A program made the translations under genes and the position numbers. The notes beneath the pieces are model-generated. The model ran no database searches, was not told the DNA's origin, and worked only from the letters and a program-made list of their open reading frames with translations. DNA of 64,000 nucleotides from Plutella xylostella (taxonomy: Eukaryota > Arthropoda > Insecta > Lepidoptera > Plutellidae), in assembly GCF_932276165.1 (NCBI RefSeq), contig NC_064012.1, positions 16,003,501-16,067,500 on the forward strand, given 5' to 3'. The number at the start of each line of letters is the position of its first letter. Position 1 is the stretch's first letter. Of this stretch, positions 1 to 12,200 are shown one piece after another.

Positions 1-159
1 GTGACTACACTCAGACTCTTGTCTATCTACCCCTATGGTTATCGGTTTAGGAGTGAGTGTCTATGTATACATATATGTATGTATGTACAACGGAAAATGA
101 CTTGGTTAGACATGGGTGATGAAAACTAAGCGGATTGTCGTAATCTGTTGCATGGGGTA

Positions 160-513
160 GTGGACGCATGCGCGTGGCGGCGCCGGCTGCACCGCGTGAG
201 GGGCACCTGTCTCCGGCACTGAGCTCTCGGCCGCCGGCGACGCCTGACGAGCCCGCCCGTGCCCCGCGAGCCACGCTCCCAGTGCTCTCTCTGTGGAACC
301 CATCGCGCTTGCTCCGTTCACTCACCGACCGAGTGGACGCGCTGTCCTTTTCAAATCATAGTTTCTGACTTTGATCGTCATTCTCATTACCTACTTGATT
401 TCCTTAGCCTGAAACAGATCGTTGAAGATTTCGTTTTTTTTTTCGTTTCGTTGACCCTGCTGATTCTAGTCGTTGCATTTGTTTTACTTTACGAGTTCAA
501 GATGTTTTCCTTC
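160..513 (+). promoter_or_regulatory. CpG-rich block and candidate non-coding first exon
   Basis: Positions 160-330 are GC- and CpG-rich against AT-rich surroundings, and a good splice donor (gtaagt) follows position 513. An ATG lies 13 bases before that donor, but joining it to the next GIGYF exon at 4534 gives the wrong phase. This therefore looks like a promoter with a 5' UTR exon rather than a coding exon, possibly of GIGYF. The short frames here match nothing I recognise. Confidence 0.35.
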
Positions 514-689
514 GGTAAGTTTTAATTCGTATGTAAATATAATATCCTGTATTTTTCTATAATACGTTACAAATGGTTCATGACGTCATCATCAGTTTTT
601 GGCTCTACTTTAGTTGTATGCTTCCATCAAGTTATGAAAACTTGATGGTTCTGCTGTAAGCCGTAATGTTGATCTAGAAATAACAGTAT

Positions 690-1150
690 TTAATCATCAT
701 CAACCTATCGCCCATTGGCTTGGATATATTGGTTTTTTGTACGCTATTCCTGTGCCGCTCTGGTCTACTGCTTCCCCGCAACCCTGCAGATATCATCTAT
801 AGCAGGTGGTCTGCACACAGTTGTGCCGTCTCTAGGCCACCATTTTGTGACCGCCTTTGTCCACCTTCCATCCTCCCGACGAACGACGTGTCCAGCCCAC
901 TCCCAATTCAGTTTAGCGACCCATACACTGACGTCGAACACTTTCGTCTTTTGGCGGATCACCACGTTAGTAATACGGTTTCTTAGCGAAATGTCTAACA
1001 AGGCTCGCTCCATAGTTCTCTGTGCAACTCTGATTCAGTGTGCCCAGTTTACTTGGTCAGCGTCCATGTTTCAGCACCGTATGTTAGTGTGGGCATTGGT
1101 CTTCAGGCATTGTGAGATCTTAGACTTCAGGATATCATCAAGCTTTGAAA
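690..1150 (-). mobile_element. RTE-type LINE, 3' end fragment
   Basis: On the minus strand the frame 1013-765 reads like the C-terminal tail of insect RTE/BovB-type ORF2 proteins, with conserved blocks ISLRNRITN, VIRQKTKV and LNWEWAGHVVRR. A related tail is at 60011-60503. The copy is 5' truncated and has stops. Confidence 0.65.
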
Positions 1151-1169
1151 TGGCGACCCGTAACAGTTG

Positions 1170-1800
1170 AATCCGCCTCGTGATCTCTTTGACCTGGGAT
1201 TCTCAGCCAAAGGATAAAAAATATAAGAGTTTTCATTCACCACCTACAGTTTTCCAACTATGTAGGTGTAGGTATTTAATTAACAGTATTTATTCTAGCC
1301 CACGCGGCATATACTATACAGGGTTGAATTTTATGTATCCGATATACTACTAAGCAACTTTAATGATGATGATGATCCAATAGATATTCCAACTTTTATG
1401 TTGGATTAACTATTCGATTAATATTCTCAACATCGAATATTGATTTCTTGTGGCCAAGAAAGCTCAATAAAAATAATTATATCCTATGAAAAGCGTTGCC
1501 TTGCGAACAGCAACTAATGAACGCATTAGTTCTTTGAAATATTTTCTTAACCCTGGAAAACCCAGCGTGAGTTTGAGACCTAAGTGGATAATGACAGGTT
1601 GTCAAGTCTGTATTGAATGTCTCGTTAAGGAGCAGTATATTAGCCAGCAGGAGGCAGGGGCCGGGGCCGCGGGCGGGGGTCGCGGGGGGTCGCGGACGGC
1701 GCCGCTTCGCCTGTGTTTATGTACTCCTACCATCTCAATCTGCTCTTGTTACTAACTCATTAAAATTATTATTTTTATGGTTTTATAAACTTAAGTAGGT
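1170..1800. other. Intergenic or intronic DNA with no recognised gene
   Basis: AT-rich sequence with a short GC-rich patch near 1650-1710. The open frames are short, lack family motifs and have no convincing splice sites. Confidence 0.5.
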
Positions 1801-2135
1801 CAGGTTAAGCAACAACTGGCACGGTCAGCCATTGGTTGGGTTATAGATTTCAAGAGGTTCTTTTCTGGACGCTTCCGTGCTTCGGACGGCACTTTAAGCC
1901 GTGGGTCCCCGTTGCTGCTTCGGCAGCAGTCGTTAAGCCTAGTCAAAGGCCTTCGGGCAGCTTGAAAACATCTGACAGTCGGGTTGCCCTCTTACCCGAC
2001 AACTCTCTCAACACAAGCCTGCTTGTGTCGGAGTCCACCAACCCGCACTAGGCCAGCGTGGTGGACTAGACCTAAGACCCTTCCTTCATTGGAAGGAGAC
2101 CCGTGCCCCAGCAGTGGGGACGTGATGGGTCGTGA
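1800..2135 (+). repeat. Interspersed retroposon tail (copy 1)
   Basis: This shares a long 3' segment with 11100-11275: an ACCCGACAACTCTCTC block, the CCACCAACCCGCACT block, and CCCCAGCAGTGGGGACG before a gatgat-type tail. It resembles the 3' part of a lepidopteran LINE or a SINE using that tail. A short stem, GTCGGGT with ACCCGAC, lies at about 1978-2003. Confidence 0.6.
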
Positions 2136-2214
2136 TGATACTTAAGTAGGTAGATAATAATGGCTATCTCAAATTGACTCTGTTGTAAACTGCATCTCTC
2201 ACTCCCAAAGCACA

Positions 2215-2353
2215 AAAATAATAATTAAAAAAATTAAAAAACCGACTTCAAAAAAACACTAAAATGTAAGAAGAATTTGTGTAAACCTTAAATTAGTTCT
2301 TACATTTTAGTGGTTTTTTGAAGTCGGTTTTTTAATTTTTTTAATTATTATTT
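2215..2353. repeat. Palindromic foldback element (MITE-like)
   Basis: Near-perfect inverted repeat. The left arm at 2221-2270 contains AACCGACTTCAAAAAA and ACTAAAATGTAAG. The right arm at 2297-2350 is its reverse complement. The loop is about 25 bases. The AAGTCGGTT motif recurs at 4256-4265. Confidence 0.75.
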
Positions 2354-2484
2354 TATTTTATAGTTTTTAGTTTATTTGCAATAATTTTCAATCAAAAGTA
2401 ACGTGCAAATAATACCAAAAAGTCCTACTAATCAATACGAATCATTCAAGCCTAAACACGAAGTAGTTGCTATATACTGTTGAG

Positions 2485-3950
2485 GAGTTCCCCTGACTAC
2501 TTACGTTGCGGTACGGTGCCACGCGACTGGTGCAGAGCGGTAATAGTTCCTTTGTATAAAGGAAAAGGCTCGCTAGAGACCTGCAACAGTTACCGCGGCA
2601 TCAGCCTCTTAAGTATAGTTGGTATATTGATTGAAAGGGTAGTGAAAGAGACGGAAGAAAAGATCTGGGATGTGCAAGGTGGTTTTCGAAAGGGGATGGG
2701 ATGTACGGATCAAGTCTTTTCTCTACGAAGCGTCACAGAAAAGGTCCTTGCAAAGCAGCAAAAGGAGTTCTGTGCCTTCGTAGATTTAGAAAAGGCTTAT
2801 GATAGAGTGAGGAGGAATGATTTATGGGAGACACTGTCCGTTTATGGAGTGGACAATCACCTGACGCGGGCACTGGGGTCCCTTTATAGGGAGTCTAGTG
2901 CTTGTGTCAGGATAAACGGAGCCTACACGGACTGGTTTGATATCCACAGGGGTGTTAGACAGGGATGTGTGGCTTCGCCTTGGCTGTTTAATCTGTTTAT
3001 GGATAGTTGTCTCAAGGATATGAAAGATGATGAAAGAGGTTTACGAATAGGAGAGTTACTTCTTAAGTGCTTGCTGTATGCTGACGATCAAGTCATACTT
3101 GCATCGTCGGTAGAACAGCTGCAACAACAAGTAACTCTCATGCATGAAAGTTTTAAAAGGAAAGGAATGAAAGTGAATGTTAGTAAGACGAAAGTGATGG
3201 TGTTTGAAAGAGATGAAGAGGTAACTGAATGTGAGATCACGATCGAGAACGAAAGAGTTCTGCAAGTGAATGAGTTTGCATATTTGGGTAGTCTGTTTAC
3301 GAGGGATGGGAAATGTGAGGGGGATATTGAAAGAAGAGTGAAAGCGGGAAATAAAGTAAATGGGGCCTTGCACTCTTTCATGAGGAGTCAAAGCGTGTCT
3401 CAAAAGGCTCGTTTGGCTGTTCATGCTCACTCACTCCCCGTGTTGGTCCCTACGCTAATGTAGGAAGAAGAATGAAAGTAGGGTAAATGCTGTTGAGATG
3501 GGCTCTCTAAGAAGTATGTGTGGACTGAAACTAAATGATAGGATAAAGAATAAATAGTATTATAAGAGAGCGAGTTGGAGTAAAAGAAGACGTAGTGACC
3601 AAAATTGAAAAGGGAATGTTGAGATGGTTTGGTCACATTGAAAGGATGGATGAAAGAAGACTGACAAAAGAAATTTATTGTGCAGAGATGAATGGTTGTG
3701 TCGGTAGAGGACGTCCTAGGCGAAAGTATATCGACCAGATAGGCGACATACTCAAGAAGAGCCAATTTAGGAGTTTCCGAAACCGACGTGCGTGTATGAA
3801 GAGACTAATGAATGTGGAGGAAGCGAAAGAAGTATGTCAGGATCGTGGCACGTGGAGATCCATAGTCTCTGCCTACCCCTCTGGGAGACAGGCGTGAGTA
3901 TATGTATGTATGTATGTATGATGTATGTATGTATGTATGAGTTCCCCTGA
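2485..3950 (+). mobile_element. RTE-like non-LTR retrotransposon, 5' truncated
   Basis: An open frame at 2480-3463 encodes most of a reverse transcriptase. FVDLEKAYDRV (palm, first catalytic Asp), GVRQGCVASPWLFN and LLYADDQVILA (YADD catalytic box) appear in order. A second frame at 3595-3897 gives the typical C-terminal block (MLRWFGHIERM, GRGRPRRKYIDQI), so ORF2 is broken by a frameshift or stop near 3463-3595. The copy ends in a (TATG)n tail at about 3898-3938. The 12-base string GAGTTCCCCTGA occurs at 2485-2496 and 3939-3950, consistent with a target-site duplication. Confidence 0.85.
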
Positions 3951-4275
3951 TTGCCTTCCGTTTCCATCATCAGATCAGGTCAAGGTCACCATCATATTTT
4001 TTTGTTATAAGAACTATATTTACGTTCTTAATTTCATTAGAATCGGTTAATATGTGCCCAAAATGGAAATTCATACCCTGTTTTTATCCCTTTACCCACC
4101 CGTGGGGGTGGGATAAAATTCCGAAAAAAAATGGGACCAGCTGGGAGCTCAACCCAATACAACAAAAAAAGAATTTTCAAAATCGGTTCACAAACGGCGG
4201 AGTAATCGGTGAACATACATAAAAAAAAACTTGACGAATTGAGAACCTTTTTTTGAAGTCGGTTAAAAAGCACAA
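3951..4275. repeat. Unclassified interspersed repeat split by the LINE
   Basis: This appears to continue the repeat sequence left of 2485. It ends with TTTTTTTGAAGTCGGTT at 4249-4265, matching the arms at 2215-2353, so the RTE copy probably inserted into an older repeat whose ends carry this motif. No coding potential was seen. Confidence 0.45.
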
Positions 4276-4533
4276 TGGTGTTAATTTTTCAACCGTCTTG
4301 AAATGGAGAGGTACTTCGACGAATCTGTAGACGTACCCTCTTCATTTCCTTATATTGTATGAGAAATCGTATCAATCAAGCACTAATAGTTGATCGCACT
4401 GTAGTACATCGTAATTGATTATACATACAGTCTAGCTAGGCAAATCTTGGCCTACCTAAGAGTTAGGTCACTTTTTCACTATAGGAACACTAGTATACTT
4501 GGGTAAATTAAGTAATAGTAATTTTGTTTACAG

Positions 4534-4675
4534 GTATGGCAGAGAAGAAATGCTTGCACTTTATGACAGAAATGTAGACCCACCTGTCGAACTAAAGCAC
4601 TTCGACATATTGTATAGTCCGCGAGGAAAACCTCCGATTGCACTCAGTAACTCCTTTGAAGAAGACTTAACAGCG
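4534..4675 (+). CDS. Gigyf: GIGYF exon with the conserved N-terminal YGREEML block
   Basis: This exon begins one base into a codon and ends in phase 0. It encodes YGREEMLALYDRNVDPP and then an acidic FEEDLTA end. The family hallmark is (R)YGREEML just after the 4EHP-binding motif, so at least one upstream coding exon must end in two codon bases. None was found between 1 and 4533, so it lies outside the window or is too short to recognise. Confidence 0.85.
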
Positions 4676-7600
4676 GTAAGTGTTTAACAGGTCATGTTGG
4701 TCTGCTCCGCATTTTCCTCATCTCATCTGTTCACGCCGATGGCGACTTGTATCAATGCAGACGGCGTTTCCTCGAGAAGATACATAGTTCAGTGGCGTCG
4801 CTGTTCACGATGCTCCGAGGCGCAGTGCTTGTTGTTTGAATTATAATTTAAATGTGTTGCATGAAACTACACACTCATGTTTATTTGCAATGCAATTGGC
4901 AATTTTGTTGTAAAAGTACTGGCTTAACGTGTGCACGAAATGTGCGTCGCCGGCGCCTTACCCGCCTTCTGACATTGCATTACCTTGGTGTATGTAACGC
5001 TTTAAACACTGTATTTTCCAGGTTATTCCTAGAAAGAATTTTATCGTTTGACAACGACAAAGGCTCGCGCGAACTACTCCGTTAGATTGCATATTTTCCG
5101 GGAACTCTGTCAAAGTACGTACTCTTGTGTGTGCGTCGCGCCCCGCGGTTTCCGCAGAATTTAGCATACGGCGATCACAGCCGCCGATTTTACAACATGT
5201 TTATATTGCGCTAGTACATGTCGGTCTCACTCGCTGTCTAAAGCGGATGAATTAATAATTGAAAACGCGTAAAATCGATACATTTCGTAGTTATATGCAA
5301 TCGTGATCCTTGATGCATCCAACGCAAAGGGCACTGTTGAAAACAATATGAACTATATGTATTAATCGTCTAGAGAGCAGGATTCTCTCGTCAAAGAGAG
5401 TGAATACGGCACCGGCCGTCAGTAGAAGCTGGGCTGCCTTTGATTGGTCCAGCAGGGCTGGGGAGACTGTGTACAGAATCTATTAATTCGTTAATGTGTC
5501 TCGAATCCCGATGTTTGGTTGTAGTGTTCTAGTGCGTAAGGCATTGTTTCCACGGCGACGCCGGCCCCTGCCCTTTGTGGCGCACTAGCCGCCCCCGGTC
5601 CAATCTATGTAATCTGGGGGCGGCGAGGGGGGCCGGGGGCGGCGGGGGAGGACACGCTCGTCGGGGGCTCAGCTTCATTTAGATTTGCCATTCTCTGATT
5701 TAGATTGAATGGGCGACAAAGGCAGGGCCGTGCTCCGCGCTGCTGCCGGGTCCGCCGCTCGTCACTGTCTGCGTGCACATGACGTGTTACTTACTCTTGT
5801 TCATTCACTGAGTAAAAAAACAAAATATACCTATGTAGTGTATTTTCGATTAAATTAAGATAATTAAATAGGTACATAAAAATTAACTCGAGTGCGACAC
5901 CGTATGCCGCTGGTACCGCGCTTTATCCTCTCTGGTTCAGCCAAAAATATACCTAACAACCATGTTTATTTTTAAGCACAGTATTTTCTAATAATAGTGT
6001 GTAAGAATATATATTTTCTCGGGTTCCAACCCACGCGGGTCGCTGGTCCTGTATAACGTAGGAGTCAGGAGCGATTCCATAAAAGGTATTCCCACGCGCA
6101 TCCGTGACATTTCAGCTTCGTGGAATTACAATTTTACCGCATCGAATCATTGCTTTGAAACATGCATCTGATTCTGAAATGTTGTAAATTAATATCACAT
6201 CATTATTATAGTTAGTAAATTGAAATTGCGGCAACGATATTGCTGGTTACATTTCAATAGGGACCTGTAGTGCGCAGATATTAGATTTTGTGGTTGAGTT
6301 TGAAAATTATGCAGTCGTTTCCAAAACATTGGTTTGCTACTTATACGTTCCAATTTCACATTACTTATTTTGTCTCAATCAATTTGTGATCGCATGTTAG
6401 AGGGTTTGAATGGTATGATATGATATAGTCATCAGCCTTAAATGTTCATGATCTGGTCGTACGTTCATCCCAAGGACCGCTGCCACAGCCGTGTCACCCT
6501 CAGTCGAGGCTCCCGCAGGCCGCGGCCGGCGCGGCTGCGGTCGTCGACTCTCCCCGCGCGTTATTTGCACTCCAACACTTTTCAACACCTATATTTGTCG
6601 TTTCTAAATTAAAAACTGGGCAATACCGCAAGCTCAATGGATTTCAGACCACGGGTTTCTTATAAAATATAAAACTTATACACCTAACTTAGCAACTTTG
6701 TATGTTTTCTTCTGAATGCGTCCCGCCGCCGTCTTTGTAACGATCATTGAGGAAAAGCAAAGTTACCAACTTTCTCATTTTTAACAATTACGGAAAAATA
6801 AATTAAGTTAATAAACAAGTTTTATAAACATACAGGTCAATGAACCTGTAGTCTTCAACAAAATTTCAGTTGCTAAGCAAGAAATAAAAAAATGCCCTCC
6901 TTTAAATTAATTTTGAGTCTTTTAATGGAAAAGATTGTAGTTATAAGTCTGTAGGTGAAGTTAGTTGATAATGAATGTCGCACTGTGTGTGGTAAGTATG
7001 TGGTGTGGTGACGGTGTGGTGTGTGTTGCAGCGGGACAGCATGCGCGGCGGAGGCGGCGGCGGGATGGGGGGCCTGTCCCCGGTGGAGCGCTACCCGGGC
7101 GCGGGCCGCGGCGCCTCGGCCGATAGCCGCCCGCGCCACCGCATGCCCTTCGTGCGACAGACCTCCGCCACCAGGTCAGTACCTAGCACCAAGTGCACCT
7201 AACTATTATTATGTGTGTGTACCGTGTACTTTCTAGATATAAGATACTACATATGTATCAGGCGCTCCGCTCACTGCTAGAGTCCAGGCAGCGACGGGGT
7301 GGCGTTGTGACGGCTTTAAGGCGCAGTGATTTATGATTATGCCTCATTTACAATGACGCGTTCTCGCCTCGCCCGCGCTGAAACTTCGCTTCCACTTCTT
7401 CAGTGAGCGTCGAACATGAATGGAAGGCGCGCTTCTTTGTCGCCGCCGTCGCCGCCTCGACTGTCGTGCAGTGGGCGCAGCGCCTTATATTTTTATCTAA
7501 TTAACGTCTAGGCACACAGACGGCAGGGTGATTCTGTGTTAATATGACGATGTATGAGCCGCTTCACGTCGCCACCGCCCTGTCTGCCCAGACCTTTACG

Positions 7601-9214
7601 AATCATTTGCTCGAAAGAGTACCTACTTAAGATTAATATAATAATATACTAACGACCTAAAAATCTAAATTAGGTATTAATCATCAACTTCGTCTCGTAT
7701 CATCATCAAGCAGCTAACCATAGTATAAGATTCCTATGAAAATTTTCTTATAAAAAAATAGTGAACAGAAAGTCAACGGATGTTGTTAAAATTAAAAATT
7801 TACATGACAAGCAAATAGTTTATTTAAAGATAAATTAACATAACAATATCAGTGATTGCATTGCAGGCTCGACCTATTTACGTGCCTCTCGCTACTGAAT
7901 TTACATGATTTATTTGTGCGTCTATATCCGGATACAGATGTAGATTCATTCTATCAAATTAATGAGAGTCGATGCTTGGAACTACAACAATACTAGCAAT
8001 GACGACGCGACGTGACGGCGGCAGCGGCTTGCCGTGGGCGACAGTTTTTGTTGCATTCTCTTAGGCGAATAATTAAAATCTTGAAGCCATTTTAAACAAA
8101 AGCAGTAATGTAACGTTGCTTTGGACGCGCCGCGGTTGACGCTTTCAATTTCCGCCGTTCCCTTTGAAGGCTGCGGCGGATGCGATCACTGGAGGAGCTT
8201 TCAATAACCATGTTTGCACATAAAGCTACAGTTATTAAGTTGTTACACGTACAAACATAGTTACTGAAGGCTGTACCGCGTTTGTAGAATATCGATGCCA
8301 ATTACGTATCCCTGGCAAGTTTCTGACAACTATTCGAGGCTTATCAGTCTTGTGACTTGTGAAGTGGCTCTAGATGCAAGTTCCATGATAGATCGAGGAG
8401 CGTGTAAGTCCACTCGCCGCCGCCGCCGCCGCCAACAACAAACATAATACCTCTTCATACTCAGTCTGCGGGGGGCAAATAACTATAATTCTATTAATTG
8501 GATGGTTGTTGTATTGGATGACGCAAACATGGGTTTTCTATAGCCGTAGATAACGATGATTGGTTATTTCAACTGCAAGTTCTAGCTTCTGAATTCTTGT
8601 TTAGTTTAGAAAAAATATGATTCGTTCTCTCTCTCGACGCACTATTCTATTTGTTTGGCTAGTGAAGGATAGATAGTAGTATTTTCGGCAACCGCATTAC
8701 AAGCGTAGCATGCGGGTGTGTCTATAAGGCGCTGTACCCTCCTGAGTGGCACCACGCGTGATCTGGTTACATATTTGGCACTAACATGACATGCATTGAG
8801 CCCACCAGAGAAAAAAAGTCACTTGAAAATCATGTCGTCGTCTGATGAAGATGCTGTAGTTTACATACAAATGTTACGTGTCACGCCACTTCGGTGCAAG
8901 CTGAGTGGCTCGTCAAGTCATGTCACCCGAATCGGCGCAGAACCCTCGCAACTTGAATGTTGTAACGCGTGACAAGTTAGGTATCAGATGACGCGTCAAG
9001 CCACTCAGACGGGCACGGCACGGCTGACGGTGGTGTGTGGCTGCAGGGGCGGGTACCGCGGCGGCAGCGCGGCGCCGGCGGAGCGCGACGAGGCCTTCGA
9101 GCCGTCGCCGCCGCACCGCGCCTGGCCCGCGTCGCCCGCCGCCGCGCCTCGGCACCCGCCGCCCGACGCCACGCCCGACTGGCACAACAACAAGCAGCTC
9201 TTCCGCACCAGGTA

Positions 9215-9245
<31 letters not shown>

Positions 9246-12200
9246 GACAGGAATATCACTCAAATCTAGCGTCCAATTTACAAGTTTCAATAGAAATGTA
9301 TTAGTGAGAAACTTGGCAGTTGTATTCTGAGGTATGCGTGCCCGGGCTCGGCTGAACTTCAGGGAAGATAACTAAAGTTTCACATATGTTCCTATTATCC
9401 GTATCCTTTGACGAAGGTACGGACTTGCTGCCTCAGATACTTGATAAACTACAATACGCATAGGTATGCGACATTCTCAACTAATATACAATGTCTAACA
9501 GAAGTTTCAACTAACTTACAATCATAACTTAAAGCGGCTGAACCGATTGATAGAAACATGGCGAAGAACATTCTTAATCACAAATCAACACACAAAAAAC
9601 CTTATCATACAATCGGTTCCGTCTTTTTGTTTCAAGCAATATATCTAGCTTTGCGATTTAGTTTTCCTGCGTTAAAGTGCGGCTGAGATGTCGCTTGGTG
9701 GTTGTGTAGTGGCGGGTGGTACAGTGGTGCGTTGTTGCAGCCGCTGGCACGGCGGGCCGCAGGGCGCGCAGAGCTGGCGGCGCTCGCAGCGCGACGACGG
9801 TGAGCCGGAGTGGCGCGGGGAGTCCCCCCGCGCGCGCCCCGCCGCCCCCCCCGCGCCGCACCACGACAAGTGGGGTGAGTCACACATTACACTTTTTTTT
9901 GAAAAGTTGTATTTGGAGTTTCTTGCCTCCGTTCTTCTCCTAAGACAGAAAGAGCCCCTTATCCGACCGGTGAGTAGTTTGTAAAAATTGACGTTCATAA
10001 GTACATTTTATATTGAGCCTGAAATAAATGACTATTTATTTATTTATTTTTTTTATATTTAAACGACGAATAAAAACATTTGACTTTGACACCACATGCG
10101 CCATATCACCGCACATATATATAAACGTAACGTAAAAGTATCGCCACTTTTTCGCCTGGCTTGAAGGCGTTTGCGAGCTCGCGTTCTACAGGTAGACAGG
10201 TTGCGCTTCTGGACTGGTTACGCTTATGTGTGCGGTGACTTTAAAGCGGGAAGGTTTATTTTTCAAGTTTGAAAATAAATAAATTGCGAAGTTATTGTTA
10301 TCAGGGTATTTTTATTTAGCTGGAATAAAAATGCACTGTGTGACAAATATGTCCTTTTTTAGATAAATAACAATTTGGTTTGATTGATTTGTGTGTTGGT
10401 GTAGGTCCAGAGCGCGAGTGGGGCGAGCGCGGGGGCGGCGGCGCGCGCGACAAGCAGCCGTGGAGCAGCCGCCGCAACTGGGACGCCGGCGCCGACGACA
10501 ACCTGCCCGAGTGGTGAGTAGTGGTGCTCTTCACATATATTTTAACCAGCTCATTATGACAATCAAATGGTAATTTAGCAAAATCACAAAATCTTTTTTA
10601 GCTGGCACCGCCGCGAAGTACGTTTGCACTCAAGCTGGTAATGCTGGTACTATACATGAACAAACCGCGGCACCAAACCACCATCACGTTTGATGCTATT
10701 TCGGTCGCAGCAACTACAACAAAACCTTCTAGCATATTGCAACTTAATTGCTAGGCCCACATGTTCTATTATTTACACAAATGCTTACAGTTAAATTTAG
10801 TACCCCGATCGATCGCTTGTTGTGCTCGTGCAGTATTCAGCTGCAATTTCTACCGCTGTATTTTGTTTTCCTCTCTCTCTGCAATTCGAACGCGAACAGG
10901 TTCGCACAGCCATCATAGTCTTCCACCGGTATAGACAATCGTTCTTATTATTTTGTTTGTTCTTGTGCATATGCTGCGTCATTATTTGGTGTGTATATAA
11001 TATGAAGCATCCGTAGTCGAGCTAGCTTCAGTGATGCCTAGTCAGAAGTCAGTCGGGTAGGTGGGAAAACATGTGTCAGTCAATCCGACTGTCACATGTT
11101 TTCCCACCTACCCGACAACTCTCTCAGCACAAGCTTGCTTGTATTGGGGTCCACCAACCCGCACTGCCAGCGTGGTGGACAAGGCCTAAACCCTACTTTC
11201 ATTCAGAAAGAGGACCCGAGCCCCAGCAGTGGGGACGTACGTGATGGATCGTGAAAGTGTTGATGATGTGATGATATTGTTGTGAACAGGGCGACAGACA
11301 ACGTGGAGGGGTGCGGCGCGGCGGGCGGCACGTTCGACGCGCAGGGCGCGTTCCACGGCTACAGCAACGACGACTCCAGCCTGCCGCCGGCCGCGCGCCA
11401 GCCCGACCCGCTGTACCGTGAGTTGCACACACACTACATAATACAACAGCTAGCTGTCTAGCCTCTAGCTAGAGCATCAAAAAGACACCAGTTTACCATT
11501 CGTGCCATCCTTTAAATGGGTCCGTTGAGTGAGTCCGACGAAAGGAACTATGGATCGCACCAAGTATGATTTTTATTTGATGTGTGTCAGCGCGACGTAG
11601 TAATACTTGCAAGCTCATCTCTGCTCAGTGCAGCGGAAACTAAAGCGTTTCTTTAAAATTATATCCAATAAATAGCCTAAAATAGTTTTTAGTAGTGTTG
11701 TTTGTTTGTGGTTGCAGCGCTGACGCGGTCGCACACGCAGGGCAGCTTCTCGCGCGCCAAGCCCGCCGAGGAGGGCTCCGACGAGTGGTGGGCCTCCGAG
11801 AAGGCCAAGAAGCTGTCGCCCAAGCGCTTCGACACCAGCGAACCCAAGTTCAAGAAGGTACAACGAACTTAAATACGGAGAAACCTGGTTACTAGCGACG
11901 CGACAGTAGCTTTTTCTACTTGGATTTCTTTCAAAATATTATTAGACTGTCATCACTATCAAGTATCAGAAAGTAAATGAGGACGTACTTTGTTGTCAGC
12001 CGTCCGGGACAGCCGGGCCCGGAGCAGCCGGCGCGGCGGTGGACGAGGAGGCGGAGCAGGCGCCCCCACCGCCCGCGCCGGCCCCCGCCCCCGCGGCGCC
12101 CGCGCCCCCCGCGCCCGCCCCCGGCGAGCCCTCGCCGCCGCGCCCCTTCGCGCAGCTCTACAAGCAGCAGCAGCTGCAGGAGAGCAAGACCTTCGACGCG

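Noticed and set aside
259..525. 88-residue protein with a membrane-like C-terminus
   Set aside because: The frame reads through a splice donor, and the hydrophobic part comes from a T-rich stretch. A 5' UTR exon explains it better.
501..4675. Direct splice of the ATG exon ending at 513 to the GIGYF exon at 4534
   Set aside because: The phases disagree; the join runs into a stop within 16 codons.
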